Assembly: GCA_013360215.1 (NCBI GenBank)
Contig: JABWCP010000003.1
Coordinates: 124,001 to 188,000 of the forward strand
Direction: 5' to 3'
Origin: a bacterium
Lineage (GTDB): Bacteria > CLD3 > SB21
Length of the DNA stretch: 64,000 bases
This document shows, piece by piece, positions 51,213-59,877 of the stretch (positions are counted from its first letter, which is position 1; every line of letters starts with the position of its first letter). Under the pieces are notes generated by a model. The model saw nothing but the letters and a program-made list of their open reading frames with translations, was not told where the DNA came from and searched no databases. A program made the translations under genes and the position numbers.

Positions 51213-54164
51213 ATGAACGAAAAAAGCATGCCTCGTTGCATCACGTCCTCTCTTTTTATTGCGCTTATACTGACGACGGCTTCGCTCCGCGCTCAGGAAG
51301 AAACTGGCTATCCGTATATCAAAAACTACACCATGCGTGATATCCCTGCCGGCTTACAAAATTGGGCTGTCGCTCAGGATCAACGCGGCATCATGTACTT
51401 CGGCAATTCCAATGGGTTGCTTATTTTTGACGGCGTACATTGGCGCGTCACGGAAACGCCGGGCCGCGCATTCATACGTTCGATCGCTATCAATACGTCC
51501 GATGAAGTTTTTGCGGGTGCAGTAGACGACTTGGGCTACTTATGGCCGGACTCCAACGGACAGCGCCAATTTGTATCTCTACTGTCTGCCATCCCGGAAC
51601 CGGATCGCCATTTTGGCGATGTGTGGAAATCGTTTTGCATAGGAAACCGCATCGTATTTCAAACCTTTAGCCGCATTTTTATTTTCGAATCCGCACCGCC
51701 GGAATCGCCTGAACGATTTCGGTTCGTACGCACCATCCAACCGCCCAATTCGCTTCATTTCTCGTTTCAAGTTCGAAATGCGATCTATATGATCGTACGA
51801 GGCCACGGATTACACCTGTTGCAAAACGATACGCTGGTACTAGCGCCGGGCGGAGCGTTTTTTGCATCGGATCGGATTTACGCGATGCTACCGTGGGAAA
51901 ACGATGCAACGATGATTTTTACTCGTGAACGCGGTATTTTTCTTTGGAAGGACGAAAAAATCATGCCGTTTGCGGGCGATGTTCATACCGATCTGCCGCG
52001 GCATCAGATATACCACGCGACATTATTAAGCGATTCGACGGTTGCCATCGCTACGCTGGATAACGGGATATGGATTATGAACCGTTTCGGTCGGCGCATT
52101 GCCGCATTCGATCGATCATCCGGTCTTATGGATCAATCCATTTTATATCTTTTTACCGATCGTGAAAATAATTTATGGGCAGGCCTCAATCAAGGAATTG
52201 CACGTGTCGAGTATCCTTCCCGCTATACTTTTTTTTCCGAACGTAACGGTCTGACCGGCTCGGTTTTCAAAATCGCCCGTCATCAGGGAAATCTCTATGT
52301 CGCAACGTTTGACGGCCTTTACCGCCTATCTAAAAACAACACGCATCAACTGGAGCGTGTAACCGGAATTTCCTCCTCCGTATGGCACTTGTACTCTGCC
52401 GGAACATCCCTTGTTATTGCCGCTACGGACGGTGTGTACGCTTTGCGGGATCATGTCATTCAGCGAATCAGCGATCGCCCTTATAATTATGTGATCGCCA
52501 CCACGCTGTCAGATGCCAAACAAATTCTAGTCGGTCATGCCAAAGGAGTGGATATATATCGTCAACAGAACGGGAGATGGGTTTCGACGGCGGCGTGGCA
52601 GGGCATTGATGATGAGATACGTACGATCACAGAGTATGCGCCGGGAAAATTTTGGTTAGGTACGATGTTTCGCGGGGTGATGCATTATACTACGCCGGGA
52701 CAGGTCACGCGTTACGGTGCGTCGCATGGTTTGCCGCCCGGTGAAATTCGGCCTTTCATGATCAACGAACACTTACTTTTTGCAACCTCATCCGGCATTA
52801 TGACGTTTGACAAGGATCGTTTCCTACGCCCTCCCGCATTGCAAGCACCCGACGATGTCTTTGTTGGTTATGGTATATGGATGCATGCCGTTGATCGTCA
52901 TAATTTCTGGGTTAGCGTAGAAACTAAGCGCGGCGCGAATACCTACCGCGCCACGATGGATGATAACGGATCCATCCACTATGGGAAACCCATTTTGGTC
53001 CGCGCCGATCGCCACGTGATTTGGAATGGTATGCAAGACGACGACGGCATAGCCTGGTTCGGCGGACCGGACGGTATCATTCGTTATGACGCCCATACGG
53101 CCGACAACACGACGGCTCCTTTTCATGCCTTGATTAGCCGAATTACTTTGCAAAGTGACACCAGCCGAGCCGAATACAATATCCGGTTCCGTAATCCTAC
53201 ACAGATACCGGAATATCCGGCCATGGGCATTCGGTTTGAATGTGCCGCAACGAGTTTTACCCGTCAGGAATTCAACGAATTTCAATATTGGCTCGAAGGT
53301 TTCAATCATATGTGGTCGGATTGGACAACCGAGACGCGCCGGGATTATACCAATCTGCCGGAAGGTGTCTTTACGTTTCGCGTGCGTGCCCGCAATTTTG
53401 CAGGTCAGATCGGAAAAGAAGATGCCTTTACTTTTAGAGTGACGGCACCCTGGCACAAAAGCAATTGGTTTATGAGTCTGACCGCAATGGTGCTCGTTGG
53501 TTTATTGATCGGAGCCGTACGTTTTGCCACAGTGCGACGATGGAAACGCCGTGTGATGGATCTCGAACTGCGTGAACGCATTTCACGCGATCTGCATGAC
53601 GAGATCGGCGCCAATCTGAGTAATATTGCGTTGCTGTCAGAAATGCTGAGCGCTAAAGAAAATTTTGAAAACAAAGAAAAAGAGCAACTGGCCCGCATCA
53701 GCAATGTCGCACGCCGAACCGTAGATACGATGCGCGATATCATTTGGGCTATTCAACCGCATCAGGATCAACTTGACGAGATGATGTTACGCATGAAGGA
53801 TTTGACCTCCGAGTTGTTGGGAGATACGTTGCCTTACACGCTCGATTTTCCGTCCGAAAACCTAACCCGTACCGTTACCATGCCCTATCGGCAAAACATC
53901 ATCCTTATCTACAAAGAGCTTCTTCACAACATCATCAAACATGCGCAAGCCTCGTTCGTACACATCCGTTTGGTTATTACCGGCGATGAACTTGTTTTGG
54001 TTGTCACGGATAACGGCATCGGTTTTGACGCCCAGCATTCCCATGACGGCGGATACGGCGTAAAAAATCTGAAGCGGCGGACCCGGGGAATCCGCGGCGA
54101 CATCCGTTGGGAAACAGCCGAAAACGGCGGAACACGAACCACATTACGATGCACTTTGGCGTAA
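51213..54164 (+). CDS. Propeller-type sensor histidine kinase (reg_prop/Y_Y_Y, HisKA_3)
   Basis: The 983-residue protein has a signal peptide (FIALILTTASLRAQ) and a periplasmic double beta-propeller of short repeats (for example AVAQDQRGIMYFGNSNGLLI). A Y_Y_Y domain follows near residues 690-745 (FNHMWSDWTTETRRDYTNLP, EGVFTFRVRARN), then a transmembrane helix at ~750-770. A NarL-type HisKA_3 domain (SRDLHDEIGANLSNIALLSE, His near 793) and an ATPase domain (DNGIGFD near 931) complete it. There is no receiver or HTH, so it is a two-component kinase whose partner is elsewhere. It follows ftsX by 7 bp. Confidence 0.94.
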   Translation: MNEKSMPRCITSSLFIALILTTASLRAQEETGYPYIKNYTMRDIPAGLQNWAVAQDQRGIMYFGNSNGLLIFDGVHWRVTETPGRAFIRSIAINTSDEVFAGAVDDLGYLWPDSNGQRQFVSLLSAIPEPDRHFGDVWKSFCIGNRIVFQTFSRIFIFESAPPESPERFRFVRTIQPPNSLHFSFQVRNAIYMIVRGHGLHLLQNDTLVLAPGGAFFASDRIYAMLPWENDATMIFTRERGIFLWKDEKIMPFAGDVHTDLPRHQIYHATLLSDSTVAIATLDNGIWIMNRFGRRIAAFDRSSGLMDQSILYLFTDRENNLWAGLNQGIARVEYPSRYTFFSERNGLTGSVFKIARHQGNLYVATFDGLYRLSKNNTHQLERVTGISSSVWHLYSAGTSLVIAATDGVYALRDHVIQRISDRPYNYVIATTLSDAKQILVGHAKGVDIYRQQNGRWVSTAAWQGIDDEIRTITEYAPGKFWLGTMFRGVMHYTTPGQVTRYGASHGLPPGEIRPFMINEHLLFATSSGIMTFDKDRFLRPPALQAPDDVFVGYGIWMHAVDRHNFWVSVETKRGANTYRATMDDNGSIHYGKPILVRADRHVIWNGMQDDDGIAWFGGPDGIIRYDAHTADNTTAPFHALISRITLQSDTSRAEYNIRFRNPTQIPEYPAMGIRFECAATSFTRQEFNEFQYWLEGFNHMWSDWTTETRRDYTNLPEGVFTFRVRARNFAGQIGKEDAFTFRVTAPWHKSNWFMSLTAMVLVGLLIGAVRFATVRRWKRRVMDLELRERISRDLHDEIGANLSNIALLSEMLSAKENFENKEKEQLARISNVARRTVDTMRDIIWAIQPHQDQLDEMMLRMKDLTSELLGDTLPYTLDFPSENLTRTVTMPYRQNIILIYKELLHNIIKHAQASFVHIRLVITGDELVLVVTDNGIGFDAQHSHDGGYGVKNLKRRTRGIRGDIRWETAENGGTRTTLRCTLA

Positions 54165-54238
54165 TTGGGACGGGAATTTTTGCTTGATATTCCACGGCTC
54201 GGTCTCTATATTGCGGCACATTCATTATCAAACTAAGC

Positions 54239-54802
54239 ATGATTATCCACCGATACCTCCGTCAAAAACCAGCTATTCCGAAATCGGTTTTTTTAGCGAC
54301 CGGTGCCATTATTGTGGGTGACGTCGTTATGGGTGAAGACTGTTCAGTTTGGTTTAATGCCGTGATTCGCGGCGATGTGAATACAATACGGATAGGTTCA
54401 CGAACTAATATACAGGACGGTGCAATTATTCATTGCACGCTGGATAAATATGCCACGGTGATCGGTGATGATGTGTCCATCGGTCATGGTGCCATCGTGC
54501 ACGGATGTACCGTTCACGATCATGTTCTGATCGGTATGGGCGCTAAAATACTGGATCGCGCTGTGATTCACCCGTATGCCATGATCGCGGCGGGTGCTGT
54601 CGTCCGAGAAGGGTTCGAAGTACCGGAACGCACATTGATGGCTGGTGTTCCTGCCAAACCCGTACGATCTCTGACGGACGACGAAATCGCGATGATTGAT
54701 CGTATACCGCAAAATTATATACGTTATGCCGCGGATTACAGAACATTAAACGTTTTGGATTCAGCGGTTGTTTTTTCTTCATCACAAACCTCAAATGTAT
54801 GA
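54239..54802 (+). CDS. Gamma-carbonic-anhydrase-like hexapeptide-repeat protein
   Basis: The 187-residue protein has a left-handed beta-helix made of hexapeptide repeats (TGAIIVGDVVMGEDCSVWFN, AVIRGDVNTIRIGSRTNIQD, GAIIHCT). The metal-binding histidines are in IHCT, IGHGAIVHGCTVHDH and the later strands. It then has PERTLMAGVPAKPVRSLTDD, as in the PaaY/YrdA group. These proteins bind zinc and some have carbonic anhydrase activity, but most are uncharacterised. The stop overlaps the response regulator start by 4 bp. Confidence 0.92.
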   Translation: MIIHRYLRQKPAIPKSVFLATGAIIVGDVVMGEDCSVWFNAVIRGDVNTIRIGSRTNIQDGAIIHCTLDKYATVIGDDVSIGHGAIVHGCTVHDHVLIGMGAKILDRAVIHPYAMIAAGAVVREGFEVPERTLMAGVPAKPVRSLTDDEIAMIDRIPQNYIRYAADYRTLNVLDSAVVFSSSQTSNV

Positions 54803-55170
54803 AAAAAATCGTTATCATTGACGACGATCAGGACTTTGTTTCGGTCGCCGGTAAAGTTCTTTCCCACATCGGTAAATTTGACGTTGTGGCGCATACCGAC
54901 AGTTCGGACGCGATGGATTTGATTCGCCGTGAGAAACCCGACCTCATTATCGTGGATATCATGATGCCCAAAGTGGACGGTTTTACAATCCTTCGCAATG
55001 TTCGTACCTCAGCCGACTTACAACATATCAAAGTCATTGTGTGTTCAGCTAAAATCTTTGATGTGGATAAGAAAAATGCGCTCAAGCTCGGTGCCAATGA
55101 ATATATTTCAAAAATCACCGCTGCTTCAGAACTGGTGGACAAAGTCAATGCCGTACTCGGTACGGTCTGA
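54799..55170 (+). CDS. Single-domain response regulator
   Basis: The 123-residue receiver domain has the acidic pair in VIIDDDQDF, the phospho-accepting Asp in IIVDIMMPK (near residue 54), and the conserved Lys in EYISKIT (near 106). There is no output domain, so it acts by protein contact (CheY-like). It overlaps the hexapeptide-repeat gene by 4 bp and lies 24 bp before the metallo-hydrolase gene. Confidence 0.94.
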   Translation: MKKIVIIDDDQDFVSVAGKVLSHIGKFDVVAHTDSSDAMDLIRREKPDLIIVDIMMPKVDGFTILRNVRTSADLQHIKVIVCSAKIFDVDKKNALKLGANEYISKITAASELVDKVNAVLGTV

Positions 55171-55194
55171 TCTTTTTTTTACAAGGGATATCGT

Positions 55195-56073
55195 ATGAAA
55201 TACAAATTTTGGGGCGTTCGCGGTTCGATCCCAACGCCCGGCCCGGAAACCGTTGGTTACGGCGGCAACACCTCCTGTGGCGAGCTGACACTTGATGACG
55301 GCAGCATGATCATTTTCGATATGGGCTCCGGTATCCGCGTACTTGGTAACGATTTGATGAAGCGCGGTAAAAAACCGGTCGAGGCCATTATTCTCTTAAG
55401 CCATACGCACTGGGATCACATTCAGGGTTTCCCTTTTTTTGTACCGGCATTTATTCCTGGTAATAAAATTTTGATCTGTGGCTGTGAAGAAGTGGACATC
55501 AAATTGGAAACCATCATCAAAGATCAGATGAAAAGCGCGTATTTCCCTGTCGAATTGTCCGACATGCCCGCCGCTATAGGATTTAAGCGACTTTATGAAG
55601 GGCGCTTCAAAATCAGCGGAGCGCGTGTTGATACCATGTATCTTAATCACCCGGGATTCACCTTGGCTTACCGCGTGGAATACAACGGCAAATCGGTCGT
55701 CTATGCCAGCGACAACGAACCCTATCCCATTCAGGCTAGCGATGCTACAGAAATGGCCGGCATGAAATATCAGGGTAAAGACAACCATCGCATTATTGAG
55801 TTTTCCAAAAATTGCGACCTCCTGATTCACGATTGCCAATACACACCCGAACAGTATAAAACCAAAGTCGGTTGGGGCCATTCACCTTACGATTATGTCG
55901 CTGAAATCGCATGGAAAGCCAACGTAAAACGACTGGCCGTTCATCATCACGATCCGAGCCATGATGATGCATTTGTGGACGGTATCGTCAATAACGTAAA
56001 AAATCTGCTCCGCGAAAAAGGTGCACGCGCCGAAGCGTTCGGGGCGCGGGAAGGATTGGAAATCGAACTCTGA
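55195..56073 (+). CDS. Metallo-beta-lactamase-fold hydrolase
   Basis: The 292-residue protein has the MBL metal motif LLSHTHWDHIQGFPFF (H-x-H-x-D-H, near residue 69), further ligands in TMYLNHPGFTLAYRVEY and VYASDNEPY, and LAVHHHDPSHDD near the end. The start MKYKFWGVRGSIPTPGPETV with YGGNTSCGEL is typical of the cyclic-phosphodiesterase/ribonuclease-Z-like subgroup often linked with two-component genes. It may turn over a nucleotide second messenger, but the substrate is not shown. Confidence 0.9.
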   Translation: MKYKFWGVRGSIPTPGPETVGYGGNTSCGELTLDDGSMIIFDMGSGIRVLGNDLMKRGKKPVEAIILLSHTHWDHIQGFPFFVPAFIPGNKILICGCEEVDIKLETIIKDQMKSAYFPVELSDMPAAIGFKRLYEGRFKISGARVDTMYLNHPGFTLAYRVEYNGKSVVYASDNEPYPIQASDATEMAGMKYQGKDNHRIIEFSKNCDLLIHDCQYTPEQYKTKVGWGHSPYDYVAEIAWKANVKRLAVHHHDPSHDDAFVDGIVNNVKNLLREKGARAEAFGAREGLEIEL

Positions 56074-56189
56074 TGCGCGAAGAACTGTGCCGGTTCCTAG
56101 CGCTCAAAATATAGTGTAATCGGTAGTTTGCGTCACCTGAAGATAGGGCGGGTGGCCGCATCATCATTTTTAAAACGACAGGAGTCCGT

Positions 56190-57533
56190 ATGAACATTGT
56201 CGAACTCGACAATATTGTACTTTACTTAGACAAACAAGTGCTCGGTAAAGAACCTAATATTTCCCTAAAAGACCTCAAATCTAAAGACATCCCCAGTTTT
56301 TATAAAAACTATTTCGATCGTGAAGCCGAAAAATGGATTCGTGAAGAATCCTCCATGTTTTTATCGTCGGGCCGTTTTAATTACGATGATCCCGAGGTGC
56401 GCGCTAAGTTTGAAGAACTTTATATGATCCTGAAAAACAAAGCGATCTTCAATCGCTCCAAATTACACCGTAATATGGAGCAGGCTGTCAAACTGCAATC
56501 CAATTTCCTTATCGCACCCCAGCGCACGATGGTGCAGTTTATTTATCGCGACGATGAAACGCTCACGCCGGCGGAAGTCAAAGATTCGATGAAGTATTTT
56601 CTCGATTACGATTATTATTACAAAGCGTTGGAAACCTATTTTGCCACTAACGCCATGGAGACCATTTCGCGAGCCAAGTTTAAAAACTTCATCGCTCAAT
56701 TGGACGAAAAAGCGCTGTCGCAGGACAAAACGGTTGCCGCCGTCAACGTTGCCAAAGTCATTGTCGGATTTCTCAATATGGGACGCACCCAGCAAAGCGA
56801 CGTTTTGGAATCTGATATTTTGGTAAATGCTTATCAGGATCGCAGTTTACCGGAATACGTCGAAGCGATCAAACAAGCCATCAGCAAAGGAAAAACTACG
56901 CTCGCTGTCAGTGTGCTTGACACCATGTTCAAATCCTACCTGTCCACCGGTGATATAGAACCCAAAGTGGAAGTCAAACCGACTAAAGTGGAAGTCACCA
57001 AATACGACGACAAAACCGATATCATTAATACCAAAAATCTCAATAATCTGGTTTCACAGATCGAAGATATCGCAGAAGAACCGGTGATGGCTGATGTGGA
57101 TGCGCTCTTCGAAGAGGACGATGACGATATCGTACTTACACCGCAGCCGGAAGTAAAGCCGATCAAAGCCGAAGCCCCCAAACCTGTTGAAACGCCCAAA
57201 GCGGAGGTCCATACACCGTCATCCGGCGGCCACGCCAGTGTGTCGGATCAGTTTGCCGATCAGCTTGCCAAAAACATGGGACAGGCCGATGTGCTCGAAG
57301 ACCTCAACAAAATCATCGAAGACAAAGACAAAAAGACCTATATCAAAAAGCTCTTTAAGAAAAAAGACAAAGAGTTTTTTGATCTCATTGCGACACTCAA
57401 TGCCGCCAAAAATTGGAAAGATGCCAATAACATCATTGATGACGAATTCTATCGGCTCGAAATCAATCCGTACCAAAGTGAAGCCATTGCTTTCACTGAT
57501 GCCGTGTATTCGCGGTATTTTCCTAAGAGCTGA
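56190..57533 (+). CDS. Hypothetical cytoplasmic protein with acidic linker
   Basis: The 447-residue protein has no signal peptide or transmembrane helix. The N-terminal ~265 residues are mostly helical (for example NFDREAEKWIREESSM-like and KDSMKYFLDYDYYYKALETY). A low-complexity Val/Lys/Pro/Glu/Asp-rich linker follows at ~270-350 (VKPTKVEVTKYDDKTDI, then DALFEEDDDDIVLTPQPEV). A helical C-terminal domain (LNKIIEDKDKKTYIKKLFKK, NAAKNWKDANNIIDDEFYRL) ends the protein. No family is recognised. Helical bundle plus flexible linker fits a scaffold or regulator. A terminator follows. Confidence 0.65.
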   Translation: MNIVELDNIVLYLDKQVLGKEPNISLKDLKSKDIPSFYKNYFDREAEKWIREESSMFLSSGRFNYDDPEVRAKFEELYMILKNKAIFNRSKLHRNMEQAVKLQSNFLIAPQRTMVQFIYRDDETLTPAEVKDSMKYFLDYDYYYKALETYFATNAMETISRAKFKNFIAQLDEKALSQDKTVAAVNVAKVIVGFLNMGRTQQSDVLESDILVNAYQDRSLPEYVEAIKQAISKGKTTLAVSVLDTMFKSYLSTGDIEPKVEVKPTKVEVTKYDDKTDIINTKNLNNLVSQIEDIAEEPVMADVDALFEEDDDDIVLTPQPEVKPIKAEAPKPVETPKAEVHTPSSGGHASVSDQFADQLAKNMGQADVLEDLNKIIEDKDKKTYIKKLFKKKDKEFFDLIATLNAAKNWKDANNIIDDEFYRLEINPYQSEAIAFTDAVYSRYFPKS

Positions 57534-57550
57534 AATCAAAAAAGTATCAA

Positions 57551-57580
57551 TTAAAAAACCCGGTAAGGCCGGGTTTTTTA
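57551..57580. terminator. Bidirectional terminator
   Basis: AAAAAACCCGG and CCGGGTTTTTT form a perfect 11-bp stem around TAAGG, with T or A runs on both sides. It separates the convergent 56190-57533 and 57609-57968 genes and can serve both. Confidence 0.92.
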
Positions 57581-57608
57581 ATTTAAGCTCAGTATTTGTT
57601 AAATCATT

Positions 57609-57968
57609 TTACATCGTTTGTATCAACTCGACTAATTTGCCCATGCCTCCCATACCCGTTTTCGCAAACGTTGCGTCGGCGCCTGCCGCCTCCGCTTTGG
57701 CTTTGTATTCTTCAAGCGACCCGGTATGAAAAATAATCTTAGGCCGCGCAGGGTTGACGGCTTTCACTTCGCTGCAAACTTCGATCCCGCTTTTATGGGG
57801 CATATTGGTATCCAGGATAATCACGTCCGGGTCAAACGATTTGACTTTTTCTATCGCTTGCAAACCGTCTTCTGCAAAATCCATTTCAAAACCGGCTTTG
57901 CCTAATACGATCTTCAAAAGGCTGCGTACGGTATTTTCGTCATCCACGATCAAAACTTTTTTGGGCAC
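57609..57968 (-). CDS. Single-domain response regulator
   Basis: The 119-residue receiver has VLIVDDENT (acidic pair), the Asp in VIILDTNMPHKSG (near residue 53) and a Lys in TFAKTGMGG (near 103). There is no output domain. The gene follows dprA on the same strand by 20 bp. It converges with the previous gene and shares its terminator. Confidence 0.93.
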   Translation of the reverse strand: MPKKVLIVDDENTVRSLLKIVLGKAGFEMDFAEDGLQAIEKVKSFDPDVIILDTNMPHKSGIEVCSEVKAVNPARPKIIFHTGSLEEYKAKAEAAGADATFAKTGMGGMGKLVELIQTM

Positions 57969-57988
57969 GGTATATTCCTTCTTAAGAT

Positions 57989-59101
57989 TTAAGATTTCAC
58001 AAAATGTTTACCGCTTAGCTGACGCACGGCACCGCGGATTTCTAACTGTAAAAGATGGGACAGCGCTTCATGTGCATTCATACGGGCAGCCTCTGCGATA
58101 GCATCAATGTGAAGCGGTTCCGGTGATAATTTTTCATACACCGATTGTTCTTCCAAGCTGAGTTGGATCGCCGGTGTAGGTATACGTTTTGTTTGTGTTA
58201 AACGACCTTCTAATTCCTGCAAAATATCATCTACCGTTTCGACGAGTTTAGCACCGCTACGGATCAATCGATTACTGCCTTTGGCTTGCGGATTGGTAGC
58301 CAGGCCGGGCACGGCAAACACCTCGCGGTTCTGATCCAGTGCATAATCCGCCGTAATCAGAGCACCGCTTTTTTCGCCGGCTTCAATGACAACTGTACCG
58401 AGCGAAAGTCCGCTGATGATTCGGTTTCGTCCGGGAAAATGCGTTGCATCCGGGCCTGTCCCCATCGGATAGTCCGCCAGGATCGCACCGCGGTGCGCTA
58501 TTTCCATAGCCAATCTGTAATTTTCACTGGGATAGATATGATCCACGCCGGAACCCAGCACGGCGATCGTACGTCCTCCGCTGCGTAATGCCGCGGCATG
58601 CGCTACCGTATCAATACCCCGCGCCAACCCACTGACGACGGTAATACCGCGTTGAGCTAACTCTTGCGCAAGCTTTTCTGCCATCGCACGCCCGTACGCC
58701 GTCGGCTGACGTGTTCCGACGATCGCTATCGCATGGGCATCCTCCGGCATTATTGCCCCGCGCACAAACAAAAACGTGGGTGCGGTTTCAGTTTGTGTGA
58801 GTAATTCCGGAAATCCAGATTCGGAAAAAACCAATAATTCCGTCGCGCTTTCCTGCATGGATCGCATCTGCGCATGAGCAAAAGCAATGCTTGCTTCATG
58901 GTCCTGCTTGATGCGCTCGGCGGTCGGCGCATCCATACCTTGCACGGCAGCTAATGCTTTGGCCGAAGCGCTGAGAACGGACGCGGGCGACCCAAAGTGA
59001 CGAATAAGATTGCGCAATCGGGCATGCCCCATACCGCGCACACCGATCAGGCGTAATAAATCAAAATTTTGGTCCTTATGCGAACGATGCGTCACACTCA
59101 T
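57989..59101 (-). CDS. dprA: DNA-processing protein DprA (Smf)
   Basis: About 370 residues from the ATG at 59101; a TTG at 59131 would add ten residues. The N-terminal helix-hairpin-helix region (RLIGVRGMGHARLRNLIRHF) precedes a Rossmann-like DprA core (AIVGTRQPTAYGRAMAEKLA, TVVSGLARGIDTVAHAAALR, SGALITADYALDQNREVFAV). A C-terminal winged helix (LHIDAIAEAARMNAHEALSH) follows. DprA loads RecA on incoming single-stranded DNA during natural transformation. The response regulator gene follows it. Confidence 0.95.
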   Translation of the reverse strand: MSVTHRSHKDQNFDLLRLIGVRGMGHARLRNLIRHFGSPASVLSASAKALAAVQGMDAPTAERIKQDHEASIAFAHAQMRSMQESATELLVFSESGFPELLTQTETAPTFLFVRGAIMPEDAHAIAIVGTRQPTAYGRAMAEKLAQELAQRGITVVSGLARGIDTVAHAAALRSGGRTIAVLGSGVDHIYPSENYRLAMEIAHRGAILADYPMGTGPDATHFPGRNRIISGLSLGTVVIEAGEKSGALITADYALDQNREVFAVPGLATNPQAKGSNRLIRSGAKLVETVDDILQELEGRLTQTKRIPTPAIQLSLEEQSVYEKLSPEPLHIDAIAEAARMNAHEALSHLLQLEIRGAVRQLSGKHFVKS

Positions 59102-59396
59102 AGATAGATCAATCCGTTTGAATTTCCCCAATCGAAAAGCCGCGTAATGTAATATGCACTCCGCATAAATGCAAGAAGCGCTGGTTTGTTTTTCGTAAAA
59201 ATGAATCCCAAGCTACTTAAAAAAGCACCATACTTTATAACTATTCAAAACAGCTACTTAACCATTTCCGCTTGACTTTATAATCCATTTACATAAATTA
59301 TTTTACCTTTCAAGTACCAGTTCTTATAAAGTACATGCCGTATATGGGGCGGCTGAAATCGTTCGCATCTTTTTGTTAAATTATTATGAGGATTTT

Positions 59397-59819
59397 ATGA
59401 TCGTAAAATCTACGCTTTTGTTGCTTTGGACTCTGATTGCGGCATGCAGTGCATCGCGTACACAGGTTGAGGCCCAGCAAGGTGCGGAAAAATATCAATT
59501 GATTGCTATCGAAAAATTTTCAAAAGATATTAAATACGTATTCAATAGTAAGCGATCTTACGTATTATGCATCAAAGAAACGCGCCCGGAACGCCCTCCG
59601 CAGATCAATGTATTGAGTTTTTTGTTGATCGAAGCCGCCTCCGGCCAGATCGTGCTTGAAGAAACCATAGCCAATGCCCAAGCCGAATGGGTATCCGAAT
59701 CTGAAGTACGCGTGACGTTTATACCCGGAATAATCAAAGAAGGCGAACATTCTCCTAACGGTTACATATATAACATTCAGACCCATAAAAAAACCGACTT
59801 ACAAGCTAAAGCACATTAA
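59397..59819 (+). CDS. Small lipoprotein, unknown
   Basis: 140 residues from the ATG at 59397, chosen because GAGG lies upstream; an earlier ATG at 59373 has none. The lipoprotein signal is MIVKSTLLLLWTLIAACSAS with lipobox LIAAC. The mature part is beta-rich and unassigned. It precedes the T9SS cargo gene by 58 bp on the same strand and may be co-transcribed. Confidence 0.65.
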   Translation: MIVKSTLLLLWTLIAACSASRTQVEAQQGAEKYQLIAIEKFSKDIKYVFNSKRSYVLCIKETRPERPPQINVLSFLLIEAASGQIVLEETIANAQAEWVSESEVRVTFIPGIIKEGEHSPNGYIYNIQTHKKTDLQAKAH

Positions 59820-59877
59820 TAAATAATATCTATATCCAATAACATTACTCTTCATCTAATCCGCAAAGGAGTCTATC